Source: a bacterium
Lineage (GTDB): Bacteria; Campylobacterota; Campylobacteria; Campylobacterales; Sulfurimonadaceae
Assembly: GCA_018824305.1 (NCBI GenBank)
Contig: JAHJGM010000003.1
Coordinates: forward strand, 1 to 49,229
DNA length: 49,229 nucleotides
Direction of reading: 5' to 3'
Shown here: positions 1 to 8,253 of the stretch, one piece after another
Position numbering within the stretch: position 1 is the stretch's first letter
How the letters are laid out: the number at the start of each line of letters is the position of its first letter
Notes under the pieces: generated by a model
Database searches by the model: none
What the model saw: only the letters and a program-made list of their open reading frames with translations
What the model was told of the DNA's origin: nothing
Made by a program: the position numbers and the translations under genes

Positions 1-733
1 AGAACGTAATGTTGACTGGACGATCGGTGCTCACGTAAACAAAGTTGAAAAAGGCAAAGCGCATTATGAATTACTAGATGGTTCAATGGGTGAGCATGAG
101 TTTGACTTCGCGATGCTTATACCTCCTTTTGCAGGTGTTGGTCTAAAAGCTTATAATAAAGCAGGTGAAGATATAACTGCTACAGTATTTGCTCCAAACG
201 GCTTTATGAAAGTCGATGCAAATTACAATGCCGGTGCATATGAGAACTGGAAAGCTAGTGACTGGCCTCGTACATACCAAAATCCTACATATAAAAATAT
301 GTTTGCTTGTGGTATTGCATTTGCTCCTCCACATGCAATTTCAAAACCGATGAGTTCACCAAACGGAACTCCGATCAACCCGACTCCTCCTCGTACTGGT
401 ATGCCTTCAGGTATTATCGGTAAAGCTGTTGCAGGTAGTGTTTGTGATCTGATCACAAAAGGTTCAAGTGCACATCTACATGAAGCATCAATGGCAGAAA
501 TGGGTGCAGCATGTGTTGCATCGGCTGGTAAAGGTCTTTTCACAGGTACTGCTGCGGCAATGACTATCTATCCTGTTGTACCGGATTTTGAAAAATATCC
601 TGGAACAGGCCGTGATACGGATTATACTTTTGGTGAGATCGGTCTTGCTGGTCACTGGATCAAACATATCCTACACCACTTGTTTATCTATAAAGCTAAA
701 CTAAATCCGGGCTGGACTCTGATTCCAGAATAA
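1..733 (+). CDS. Sulfide:quinone oxidoreductase-type flavoprotein, C-terminal part
   Basis: The reading frame is open from the window edge (first whole codon at base 2), so this is the C-terminal ~243 residues of a longer protein. The frame has the FAD/NAD(P)-dependent disulfide oxidoreductase layout: an MLIPPF strand, a stretch beginning NMFACGIAFAPPH that resembles the second flavin-contact region, a PPRTGMPSG segment, and a C-terminal amphipathic tail (GHWIKHILHHLFIYKAK) of the kind that attaches SQR to the membrane. SQR oxidises sulfide and reduces quinone at the periplasmic face. Visible cysteines lie in FACG, SVCD and AACV. The SQR subtype cannot be set because the N-terminal FAD motif and first redox cysteine are outside the window. 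Another FAD-dependent sulfur oxidoreductase is the main alternative. Confidence 0.72.
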   Translation, partial: ERNVDWTIGAHVNKVEKGKAHYELLDGSMGEHEFDFAMLIPPFAGVGLKAYNKAGEDITATVFAPNGFMKVDANYNAGAYENWKASDWPRTYQNPTYKNMFACGIAFAPPHAISKPMSSPNGTPINPTPPRTGMPSGIIGKAVAGSVCDLITKGSSAHLHEASMAEMGAACVASAGKGLFTGTAAAMTIYPVVPDFEKYPGTGRDTDYTFGEIGLAGHWIKHILHHLFIYKAKLNPGWTLIPE

Positions 734-773
734 ATTTGTGGATTTTAAAATGTTGCATTTGAGCTCCCTGCTG

Positions 774-848
774 AAGGGAACCAAGTGTTAACGTAGTTAT
801 CGAAACGAGTTTCGATAACGTAATAAAAAAGAGGGAAAAGGTTCCCTT
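774..848. repeat. Nested inverted repeat (REP-like) between the SQR-type gene and the 55-aa ORF
   Basis: An outer pair AAGGGAACC (774-782) and GGTTCCCTT (840-848) encloses a perfect 11-bp inverted repeat GTTATCGAAAC / GTTTCGATAAC (796-806 and 809-819, 2-base loop). A related arrangement, GGGAA...TCGC-GCGA...TTCCC, lies between dnaK and grpE at 12410-12438. It could stabilise or attenuate transcript between the two genes, or be a dispersed intergenic repeat. Confidence 0.7.
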
Positions 849-878
849 AAATTTATACAATAAATTAAAGGAAAGAAT

Positions 879-1046
879 ATGTCAAAATATGGTGAAAAAA
901 ATATAAAAGCATACGGTAATAACTTTACAACAATGACACCTGGCCCATTCGCTAAATGGATGAGAACTTGTCTTATTTACCAATTCATTCGTTTTGTTGT
1001 AATTAACATCAAGATGATAATCGTTGTTGGTAAAAGCCATCACTAA
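879..1046 (+). CDS. Small 55-aa hypothetical protein downstream of the SQR-type gene
   Basis: The frame opens with ATG at 879 after a good ribosome binding site (AAAGGAAAG, 867-875) and ends at TAA 1044-1046. The protein starts MSKYGEKNIKAYGNNF, has a TPGPFAKWMR stretch, and a hydrophobic C-terminal half (about residues 32-50, ending KMIIVVGKSHH), so it could be a single-pass or peripheral membrane peptide. It follows the SQR-type gene on the same strand after 145 bases that hold a nested hairpin, and a terminator-like hairpin follows it, so the two may be co-transcribed. I recognise no family. The strong ribosome site, placement and codon use make it more likely real than chance. Confidence 0.6.
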   Translation: MSKYGEKNIKAYGNNFTTMTPGPFAKWMRTCLIYQFIRFVVINIKMIIVVGKSHH

Positions 1047-1053
1047 ATCAATG

Positions 1054-1085
1054 TAAATCGGGTTTCCCCGGTTTATATCTTTTGA
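1054..1085 (+). terminator. Probable intrinsic terminator after the 55-aa ORF
   Basis: Stem TAAATCGGG (1054-1062) pairs with CCCGGTTTA (1067-1075) with one G-U pair and a 4-base loop. A T-rich stretch follows, with a run of T further on at about 1096-1103. Confidence 0.55.
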
Positions 1086-1111
1086 AATCCTCCTCTTTTT
1101 TTTCCTTTTAA

Positions 1112-1130
1112 TTAGTAACTTCTGTATAAT
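1112..1130 (+). promoter_or_regulatory. Promoter-like region of the hybrid histidine kinase gene
   Basis: TATAAT at 1125-1130 sits 30 bases before the ATG at 1161. The 12-mer TTAGTAACTTCT just upstream (1112-1123) recurs exactly at 4679-4690, upstream of both the response-regulator gene and hemN. No clear -35 box is visible. Confidence 0.45.
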
Positions 1131-1160
1131 ATATAATTATTAAGCAATCAGGCAGTTATT

Positions 1161-3791
1161 ATGAATCAACTTGTAAATTTAAAATCAAATATTGTCATTT
1201 TAGAAAATGGAAAATCTATTATTATCTCTAGTTGGATGGATTATACCGCTCCTCAAAGTATTCTAAAGCACCATGAGATCGATCAGGATATCTTTGTACA
1301 AGATTATGCCAATTATGTGTTTGATTATTTCATGGGTGTTATAAAGGGGATCGTACAGATCGGTGATTGCCCGGTGATAGGCGATTTTTTAAAATATTTA
1401 AAAGATAAAAATATCAGTTCAAAAGAGCTTTTTATACTTTGCAGTCATTTTAAACTTTCGATGATGGAGTTCTCGTATGATGCTCAGATAAACACAAAAG
1501 ATCTTTTTAGTGAGATCAGTTATGTGTTTGATAAAAATTTTTCAAGGGTTTTGGAGATCTATTCTGAGACTATTTATGAAAAAGATATAGAGATAGGTAA
1601 AAATGTCGAATTACTAGAGCAGTATATCTATGCGCTTAATGAGAGTGCTCTGGTATCTAAGACAGATAAAAACGGTTTTATAACACATGTGAACTCGAAG
1701 TTTATGAAGTTATGCGGATATGAAGAAGAGGAACTTATAGGGCGCTCTCACAGTGTGATGCGCCATGAAGATATGTCAAAGGTTTTTTTTAAAAAACTAT
1801 GGGATACCATCCAATCCAACCAGATCTTTACAGGAACTATTAAAAATAAAAGCAAAGACGGCAGTTACTTTTACATTGACACGACTATTATGCCTATAGA
1901 AGATCCATTTAGCGGAAAAAAAGAGTATATGGCAATCGGGTATGAGGTCACAAAACTTATAGATGCAAGACAAAAAGCTATTGAAGCGGATAAAGCAAAA
2001 GATTACTTTTTATCAAACATGTCCCATGAAATCAGAACACCGCTTAATGCTATTTTGGGATTCGTGTCACTTCTTAAAGATGAAAACATCTCTTTAAAGC
2101 ATAAAAACTATCTTGATATTATTCATAACAGCGGAGAGAACCTTTTAAATATCATAAATGATATCTTGGACTTTTCAAAACTGAGAAGCGGTGAGTTTAC
2201 CATTGAACCGAAGATCTTTAATCTTGAAGAGGTATTATCCCATACTATGGAACTTTTCGTCGCTTCGGCAAATCAAAAGCAGACTACGATCATCAGTTTT
2301 ATCGACCCGACGATCCCCTCTGAGATTCTGGCTGATCAATTAAGACTTGGGCAAATAGTATCTAATTTTTTGAGTAATGCTATAAAATTTACTCCGGCAA
2401 ACGGTATTATCGAAGTCGATGCGGTATATGAAAACGGATCGATTAAGATATCGGTCGAAGATTCCGGTGTCGGTATCGCTAAACGTGATATCAAGAAGAT
2501 ATTCGATGCATTCACACAAGCACAAAACAGTATTATAAAGCGCAGCGGCGGTACGGGACTTGGTCTGTCGATCTGTAAGCAGCTGGCTGAGATCATGGGC
2601 GGCTACATAGATGTGGAATCGGTTGTGGGCAAAGGAAGTAAATTTACATTGAACCTTCCTGTCGTGGTCATAAACAGTGAAATGATGAGTCTAGATTGTA
2701 AGATGCTGCAAGATAAGTACATAGCATTTTTTGTAAATGAGAATACAGATAAACGAAAACTTGATATATTTAGAAAATATTACAACCAGATCGGCGTAGA
2801 GTTAAATATTATCAATGATATCAAGCAAACTGATTATGATCTACTCTATTTTATGGATAGTGATCTTGATGATGCCTTGAGATATAAGATCATTCAAAAA
2901 AATAAGCCCTCAATAGCCATAATTGAGTATATGGATGATAATTATGAATTGATCAGCAATGTATCAAATCTTTGTTTTCCCATATATTTGACAAAGTTAA
3001 GAGACAGGACTCTGGATGCTTTAGGACTAAGTGAAGCTTATAACAAACGCAACAGCAGTTTAAAAAACAGCAAGAGATTTAAGGGTCATATCTTGGTTGC
3101 TGAAGATAACGAACCGAATCAGGAGCTGATAAAAATTATTTTGGACAAGTATGGGGTGACATACGATATAGCATCTAACGGTGTCGAAGCCGTATCGATG
3201 TACAAGGAAAACAGTTATGACCTGATTCTTATGGATGATCAAATGCCGATAAAAAACGGTTTTGAGGCTGTTGAAGATATACGGTATTATGAAGAGGTCT
3301 ATAATCTAAAACATACACCTATATCAACGTTAACTGCAAATGTGATCAAGGGTTCTAAAGAAAAAAGTTTAAAAAAAGGGTGTGATTTCTTTCTAGGCAA
3401 ACCGATCATTTTAAAAGAGTTGGAGATGGTTTTTGAAACATCCTTAGAACCTGAAATTGAGCAAGAAAACGAGAAAGGTTTTAATATAGAAGATTTAAAG
3501 TATGAGCTGCAGCTTGACTCCGATCAATTACAAAGACTTTTAGGTATTTATATTAGAAAAATGGATGATACCTTGCCAAAATTAAAAGATGAGATCTTGC
3601 AAAAAAACTATTATAATATTTCAAGACTAGCTCATTCCATAAAAGGTTCGAGTGCAAACTTTAGATTGGAAAATCTTCAGAAATATGCACACGAACTGGA
3701 GATAAACTCAAAAAGAGAAAATGAATTATATAATTACGAAGAGTGTATACAGAGAATAGAGAAAGAGTATATGAAGATTAAAGTTTTTTAA
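1161..3791 (+). CDS. Hybrid sensor histidine kinase (PAS-HisKA-HATPase-REC-Hpt)
   Basis: An 876-aa multistep phosphorelay kinase with no predicted membrane segment. Residues 1-150 are an unassigned, mostly helical N-terminal region. A PAS domain follows (about 155-265; GYEEEELIGRSHSVMRH), then HisKA with phosphoacceptor His289 in SHEIRTPLN, and an HATPase (DSGVGI, GGTGLGLSI; about 390-505). Residues 520-635 look like a degenerate receiver. The true receiver begins near 641 (acidic pair E648/D649, phosphoacceptor Asp692 in LMDDQMP). An Hpt domain at the C-terminus carries His825 in HSIKGSS. The stop codon overlaps the stop of the convergent response-regulator gene by four bases, which makes that regulator the natural output partner, though this is inferred from position only. 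Confidence 0.93.
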   Translation: MNQLVNLKSNIVILENGKSIIISSWMDYTAPQSILKHHEIDQDIFVQDYANYVFDYFMGVIKGIVQIGDCPVIGDFLKYLKDKNISSKELFILCSHFKLSMMEFSYDAQINTKDLFSEISYVFDKNFSRVLEIYSETIYEKDIEIGKNVELLEQYIYALNESALVSKTDKNGFITHVNSKFMKLCGYEEEELIGRSHSVMRHEDMSKVFFKKLWDTIQSNQIFTGTIKNKSKDGSYFYIDTTIMPIEDPFSGKKEYMAIGYEVTKLIDARQKAIEADKAKDYFLSNMSHEIRTPLNAILGFVSLLKDENISLKHKNYLDIIHNSGENLLNIINDILDFSKLRSGEFTIEPKIFNLEEVLSHTMELFVASANQKQTTIISFIDPTIPSEILADQLRLGQIVSNFLSNAIKFTPANGIIEVDAVYENGSIKISVEDSGVGIAKRDIKKIFDAFTQAQNSIIKRSGGTGLGLSICKQLAEIMGGYIDVESVVGKGSKFTLNLPVVVINSEMMSLDCKMLQDKYIAFFVNENTDKRKLDIFRKYYNQIGVELNIINDIKQTDYDLLYFMDSDLDDALRYKIIQKNKPSIAIIEYMDDNYELISNVSNLCFPIYLTKLRDRTLDALGLSEAYNKRNSSLKNSKRFKGHILVAEDNEPNQELIKIILDKYGVTYDIASNGVEAVSMYKENSYDLILMDDQMPIKNGFEAVEDIRYYEEVYNLKHTPISTLTANVIKGSKEKSLKKGCDFFLGKPIILKELEMVFETSLEPEIEQENEKGFNIEDLKYELQLDSDQLQRLLGIYIRKMDDTLPKLKDEILQKNYYNISRLAHSIKGSSANFRLENLQKYAHELEINSKRENELYNYEECIQRIEKEYMKIKVF

Positions 3792-4537
3792 TCTTCTATA
3801 TAGTATCCCATCCCTGAAGCATTTTTTATGATGTCTGTAGGCAGTTTGTTTCTAAGTCTCCAGACTAGCGTACGAACACTGTTCTCGGTAGCACCGTCAT
3901 CTTCCCATACATAGCTTATTGCCTGTTCAAAACTGACAACCAGACCAAGTTGAGCGACTAATAGACGTATAAAAGAGTTCTCTTTCTTCGTCAATTTGAT
4001 TTTTTTACCATTATAGAAAGTTTCGCAAACGCTGATATCTAGATGATAACCGTTACCAAACGGTACGATTGGTTTGTCGACCATTTTTTTGCTATAGAGC
4101 AGTTTTTCCAGATTGAGCTTATCGACTTTTAATGAATCAAGACTTTCGCTTCTTTTCTTTTCTTGGTCATATTTATAGAGTGCCATTTGGATAGTGGCAT
4201 GTAGATTTGAGGGATCAAACGGTTTGATTATATAGCCGTATGGTTCAGTTTTGCTTGCATCCTCTATAATATGGTCATCCGTATGAGCCGTTAAAAATAT
4301 AAATGGCATGAGTTGTTTTTCGCGAATATAGTTTGCTAACATTATCCCATCATCACTCTCTTGTAATGATATATCAATAATGACGATATCCGGGTTATAG
4401 ACTTTTAATTTGCTTTTTGCACTTGTTGCATCTTCGGCTATTGATACAACTGCATAACCCTGTTTCTCTAACGACATCTTGAGATTCATTGCAGTGACTT
4501 CATCGTCTTCGACAATCAGGACTCTTTTGTTTTTCAT
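3788..4537 (-). CDS. Response regulator, receiver plus winged-helix DNA-binding domain
   Basis: A 249-aa OmpR-like regulator. The receiver occupies residues 1-120 (acidic pair in VEDDE, phosphoacceptor Asp55 in IIDIS, conserved Lys in IIKPF). After a charged linker the C-terminal ~90 residues form a Trans_reg_C winged helix (KKENSFIRLL ... ENSVRTLVWRLRNKL ... GMGYYIED). The linker is longer than in PhoB. The gene converges on the hybrid kinase with a four-base overlap. Its 240-base upstream region holds repeated AAAAAGTGATA motifs that could be its own operator. The target genes are unknown. Confidence 0.92.
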   Translation of the reverse strand: MKNKRVLIVEDDEVTAMNLKMSLEKQGYAVVSIAEDATSAKSKLKVYNPDIVIIDISLQESDDGIMLANYIREKQLMPFIFLTAHTDDHIIEDASKTEPYGYIIKPFDPSNLHATIQMALYKYDQEKKRSESLDSLKVDKLNLEKLLYSKKMVDKPIVPFGNGYHLDISVCETFYNGKKIKLTKKENSFIRLLVAQLGLVVSFEQAISYVWEDDGATENSVRTLVWRLRNKLPTDIIKNASGMGYYIED

Positions 4538-4563
4538 AACTTATCCTAAACTTCTATTATTTG

Positions 4564-4690
4564 AAAAAGTGATAATTTCATTTATGTAAGTATACTAAAA
4601 AAGTGATATTTTTTAAAGAATATATTACAAAGTTATCACACTTGTGTTAAAAGTAAACAAAAAAACATATTTCGCATCTTAGTAACTTCT
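4564..4690. promoter_or_regulatory. Intergenic regulatory region between the response regulator and hemN
   Basis: The divergent gap 4538-4777 holds AAAAAGTGATA twice in direct orientation (4564-4574 and 4598-4608, 34 bases apart) and an inverted core TTATCAC at 4633-4639. TTAGTAACTTCT at 4679-4690 repeats the 12-mer before the kinase gene (1112-1123). Direct repeats suit an OmpR-family regulator, but the binding protein is inferred. A TATACT box (4754-4759) may be the hemN -10. Confidence 0.35.
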
Positions 4691-4777
4691 TATACCTGAT
4701 GATTCTCCCTATATTTTATAACATATTCAACACATATTTGCCATAATCACGTTTATACTATAAAAAATGGATCTCTT

Positions 4778-6145
4778 ATGCTAGATTTCGCAAAATTTAC
4801 TAAATATTCTAAGCCGGGGCCGAGATATACAAGCTATCCGACAGCATTGGAATTTAATGATAATTTCAGATATGATGAATATATAAAAAAACTAGAATCA
4901 CAGGATAAAAGCCGTCCTTTATCATTATATTTTCACCTTCCTTTTTGTAGAAATGCCTGCTATTTCTGTGGTTGTAATGTTGTATTTACTTCCAAAGAGG
5001 AGAAGAAGATAAGATATATAAAGTATCTTCGCCGTGAACTGGGAATTCTCTCTAAACACTTAGATATGTCTAGAGAAGTGATCCAGATGCATTTTGGCGG
5101 AGGTACTCCGACATTTTTCTCAGCCAAGCAGCTGGGAGAGATCATCAGTATGATAAAGGGGTATTTTCCTAACTTTGTAAAGGATGCCGAAGTTAGCTGT
5201 GAGATCGATCCTCGTCATATAGATGAAGCACAGATGAAAGTGATGAGTGAAGCAGGATTTAATCGTGTAAGCTTCGGGATTCAGGATTTTAATGAAAAAG
5301 TTCAAGTGGCAGTTCATCGCGTTCAGCCCTATGATATCACAAAAAATGCGATGGATCTGGCAAGAAAATATAATATGGTCTCTGTAAACGTCGATCTTAT
5401 CTACGGTCTTCCATATCAAAACCTCCAGACATTTAAAGAGACTCTTGAACTTTCACTGACTTTAGACGCTGATCGTTTTGCTGTGTTTAACTATGCACAT
5501 GTCCCTTGGCTGAAAAAGACGATGAGAAAGATCGATGAAACGACGCTTCCTACCCCTGAAGAAAAACTGCATATCATGCAATACACCATAGACTTTATGA
5601 CTTCTCACGGTTATAAGATGATAGGGATGGATCACTTTGCAAAGCCTAAAGATGAGCTCTTTAAAGCAATAGAAAAGGGTGAATTGCATAGAAACTTCCA
5701 AGGTTATACGACTAAGGGCGGAGCTGATCTCATCGGTGTGGGGCTAACGTCGATAGGCGAGGGTGTAGATTATTATGCTCAAAACTTCAAAGAGATGAAT
5801 GAGTATGAAGAAGCGATCGACGCAGGACGTCTGCCTTTTGAACGCGGCGTGCTTTTAAATGAGGATGATATGATCCGTCAATATGTGATCATGGAGTTGA
5901 TGAGCAATTTCAAACTCGATATCAAACGTTTTGAAAAAGAGTTTAACATCGAGTTTAAAACGTACTTTGCCGATGCGATAGAAGCTTTAAAACCTTTTGT
6001 TCAGGAAGGACTTTTAACTATGGATGAGGAACATATCGTCTGTTCGGAAACAGGAACTTTGCTCATTAGAAATATAGCGATGCCCTTTGATGCGTATATG
6101 AAAAACCATGCAGCCAGCCAAAAAACATTTTCTAAGACGGTGTGA
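4778..6145 (+). CDS. hemN: Oxygen-independent coproporphyrinogen III oxidase (radical SAM)
   Basis: A 455-aa radical-SAM enzyme that converts coproporphyrinogen III to protoporphyrinogen IX without oxygen, in the cytoplasm. The cluster motif is CRNACYFCGC (C57, C61, C64, plus the HemN-typical C66). Other visible HemN features are the PGPRYTSYPTA start, the FGGGTPTFF glycine motif near residue 107, SFGIQDF, and a C-terminal HemN winged-helix-like region. Length matches bacterial HemN (about 450-460). The Fe-S protein gene starts three bases after its stop, so it likely heads a hemN - Fe-S protein - lgt operon. Confidence 0.96.
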   Translation: MLDFAKFTKYSKPGPRYTSYPTALEFNDNFRYDEYIKKLESQDKSRPLSLYFHLPFCRNACYFCGCNVVFTSKEEKKIRYIKYLRRELGILSKHLDMSREVIQMHFGGGTPTFFSAKQLGEIISMIKGYFPNFVKDAEVSCEIDPRHIDEAQMKVMSEAGFNRVSFGIQDFNEKVQVAVHRVQPYDITKNAMDLARKYNMVSVNVDLIYGLPYQNLQTFKETLELSLTLDADRFAVFNYAHVPWLKKTMRKIDETTLPTPEEKLHIMQYTIDFMTSHGYKMIGMDHFAKPKDELFKAIEKGELHRNFQGYTTKGGADLIGVGLTSIGEGVDYYAQNFKEMNEYEEAIDAGRLPFERGVLLNEDDMIRQYVIMELMSNFKLDIKRFEKEFNIEFKTYFADAIEALKPFVQEGLLTMDEEHIVCSETGTLLIRNIAMPFDAYMKNHAASQKTFSKTV

Positions 6146-6148
6146 TAT

Positions 6149-7426
6149 ATGCAGGCAAACGAAATATTTGATTTTAAAGCGACTTCAGACGCATGTGTCA
6201 AATGCGGTAAGTGTATACCTGTTTGTACCATCCATAATGTCAATCCCGATGAGGTGACCTCTCCTCGCGGATTTATCGATCTGCTTGGCGCTTATCAAGA
6301 CGGTAAACTCGAACTTGACAAAAATGCAAAAGAGATATTTGAGAGCTGTTTCTTATGTACGAATTGTACGGATGTCTGTCCTAAAGCACTTCCAACGGAT
6401 ATGGTCATCGAACAGGTACGTAACGATATCCGTAAAAAATACGGGATAGCTTGGTTTAAAAGAGCATTCTTCTTTTTGCTGCGCCATAGATTTACTATGG
6501 ATATCCTGTTTAAACTCGGGTATGTATTCCAAACATGCGGATTTAAGATACGCAAAGAGATCGAGTCTATGGAACCTAGATTTTCTATGCCTATTATCAA
6601 AAAAGACAGACTTCTTCCGAGTATGGGGAAAACATCTTTTTTAAACGCGCATCCTGAAAACATCTCTAACGGCGGGAAAAGAAAAGTAGCAGTGTTTATC
6701 GGTTGTCTGGGGAACTACAATTACCGTCAGGTTGGGGATTCACTGCTCAAGATATTAGAGCATTTAGAAATAGACGCATTCTTGGCAAAAGCACAAAAGT
6801 GCTGTTCTGCTCCTGCTTATTTTACGGGTGATTTTGATACTGTCGATTATTTGGCTAAGTACAACATCGAGTATTTTGAAAAGTTCATAGACGACGTGGA
6901 AGCGGTCATCATTCCTGAAGCTACATGTAGTGCTATGATGAAGATAGATTATGAACATTACTTTCACGATCAGCCCGAGTGGCAGGAACGTGCAAAAAAA
7001 GTGGCAAAAAAGATATTTATGGCGACAGAGTGGCTGGATACTCATACGCATTTAAGGACTCTGCTGGCGTCAAAAGGCAAACAAAATATTGATGTGACCT
7101 ATCATGATCCATGTCACGCTAGAAAGATGCAGGGAGTCTATCAGGAACCTCGCAAGCTTATCTCTCAGAACTACACGATCAAAGAGATGAGTGATCCAAA
7201 TGCTTGTTGCGGATTCGGCGGTGTGACTATGCAGACTGAGAAGTACCATTTTGCAAAAGCTGCGGGAATCCCTAAAGCTGCGATGATAAAACAGACGGGA
7301 GCAACGGTGGTGAGTGCCGAGTGCAGTGCTTGTCGTATGCAGATAAATAACTCGATGTATCAAGCTGATGTGGATGTGGTGTTCAAAAATCCTATCGAAC
7401 TGATTGCTGAGGCGTTAGGAAAATAA
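6149..7426 (+). CDS. GlcF-like (Fe-S)-binding oxidoreductase subunit with two CCG domains
   Basis: A 425-aa protein with two 4Fe-4S ferredoxin motifs near the N-terminus (C16, C19, C22, C26 and C67, C70, C73, C77) followed by two cysteine-rich CCG domains (first KCCSAP with upstream FIGCLGNY; second HDPCHARK with CCGFGG). This is the architecture of glycolate oxidase subunit GlcF, LutA and HdrD-type electron-transfer proteins. No flavoprotein partner (GlcD-like) lies next to it, so the substrate is open. The last A of its stop codon is the A of the lgt start (TAATG), indicating translational coupling. The usual N-proximal spacing is retained and nothing appears truncated. Confidence 0.9.
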   Translation: MQANEIFDFKATSDACVKCGKCIPVCTIHNVNPDEVTSPRGFIDLLGAYQDGKLELDKNAKEIFESCFLCTNCTDVCPKALPTDMVIEQVRNDIRKKYGIAWFKRAFFFLLRHRFTMDILFKLGYVFQTCGFKIRKEIESMEPRFSMPIIKKDRLLPSMGKTSFLNAHPENISNGGKRKVAVFIGCLGNYNYRQVGDSLLKILEHLEIDAFLAKAQKCCSAPAYFTGDFDTVDYLAKYNIEYFEKFIDDVEAVIIPEATCSAMMKIDYEHYFHDQPEWQERAKKVAKKIFMATEWLDTHTHLRTLLASKGKQNIDVTYHDPCHARKMQGVYQEPRKLISQNYTIKEMSDPNACCGFGGVTMQTEKYHFAKAAGIPKAAMIKQTGATVVSAECSACRMQINNSMYQADVDVVFKNPIELIAEALGK

Positions 7427-8253
7427 TGGAGTATTGGAATCATATCTATGAGCATTTTAATCCGGTAGCTTTTCATCTGTTTTCTCTGCCTGTTCATTGG
7501 TATGGGCTTATGTATGTCTTAGCTCTAGTAAGTGCTTTATATACGGCAAAATGGATAGTGGATAAAGATAAGCTCGACATCAATAGGGAGCAGCTCGATA
7601 GATTCTTCATCTATGTGGAGATAGGTGTAATACTAGGAGCGAGATTAGGGTATATCCTTTTTTACGATCCGGACACTCTTTATTATCTTTCTCATCCGTG
7701 GCAGATATTTAATCCGTTTAAAGATGGCGAATTCGTCGGAATACGTGGTATGAGTTATCACGGAGCTCTTTTTGGTTTCTTGATCGGCGCATATCTTTAC
7801 AGTAAAAAAGATAAACTCCATTTTGGAAAGCTTATGGATATAGTGGCTGTTTCTGTTCCTCTTGGTTATGTCTTTGGACGTATCGGCAATTTTTTGAATC
7901 AGGAGCTTGTTGGACGCGCTACGGATGTCAGTTGGGGTATATACGTCGGCGGTACTTTACGCCATCCGTCACAACTTTATGAAGCATTTTTAGAGGGTGT
8001 CGTCGTATTTTTTATCGTCTACATGTACAGAAAAAATAAAAAGTTTGATGGCGAGCTGATCCTTTTATATGCGTTTTCATACGGGATTTTAAGAGCTGTA
8101 GCGGAGATATTTAGAGCACCTGATGTACAGATAGGTTATATCTGTTGCAACGCTGTTACACTTGGACAGATACTTAGTCTGTCCATGACGCTGCTTGCCG
8201 TAGTGCTTTGGTTTTATTTTTTACCAAAGAAGAAAATAGTTGGCAATAAATAA
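7426..8253 (+). CDS. lgt: Prolipoprotein diacylglyceryl transferase
   Basis: A 275-aa inner-membrane enzyme that moves diacylglycerol from phosphatidylglycerol to the lipobox cysteine of prolipoproteins. About seven membrane segments are visible. Conserved Lgt features are HWYGLMY at residue ~26, GMSYHGALFGF in the middle (catalytic-region His) and the signature GRIGNFLNQELVGR. The start is fixed by the one-base overlap with the preceding gene. The 3' end overlaps the convergent deformylase-like gene by 33 bases. Confidence 0.97.
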   Translation: MEYWNHIYEHFNPVAFHLFSLPVHWYGLMYVLALVSALYTAKWIVDKDKLDINREQLDRFFIYVEIGVILGARLGYILFYDPDTLYYLSHPWQIFNPFKDGEFVGIRGMSYHGALFGFLIGAYLYSKKDKLHFGKLMDIVAVSVPLGYVFGRIGNFLNQELVGRATDVSWGIYVGGTLRHPSQLYEAFLEGVVVFFIVYMYRKNKKFDGELILLYAFSYGILRAVAEIFRAPDVQIGYICCNAVTLGQILSLSMTLLAVVLWFYFLPKKKIVGNK

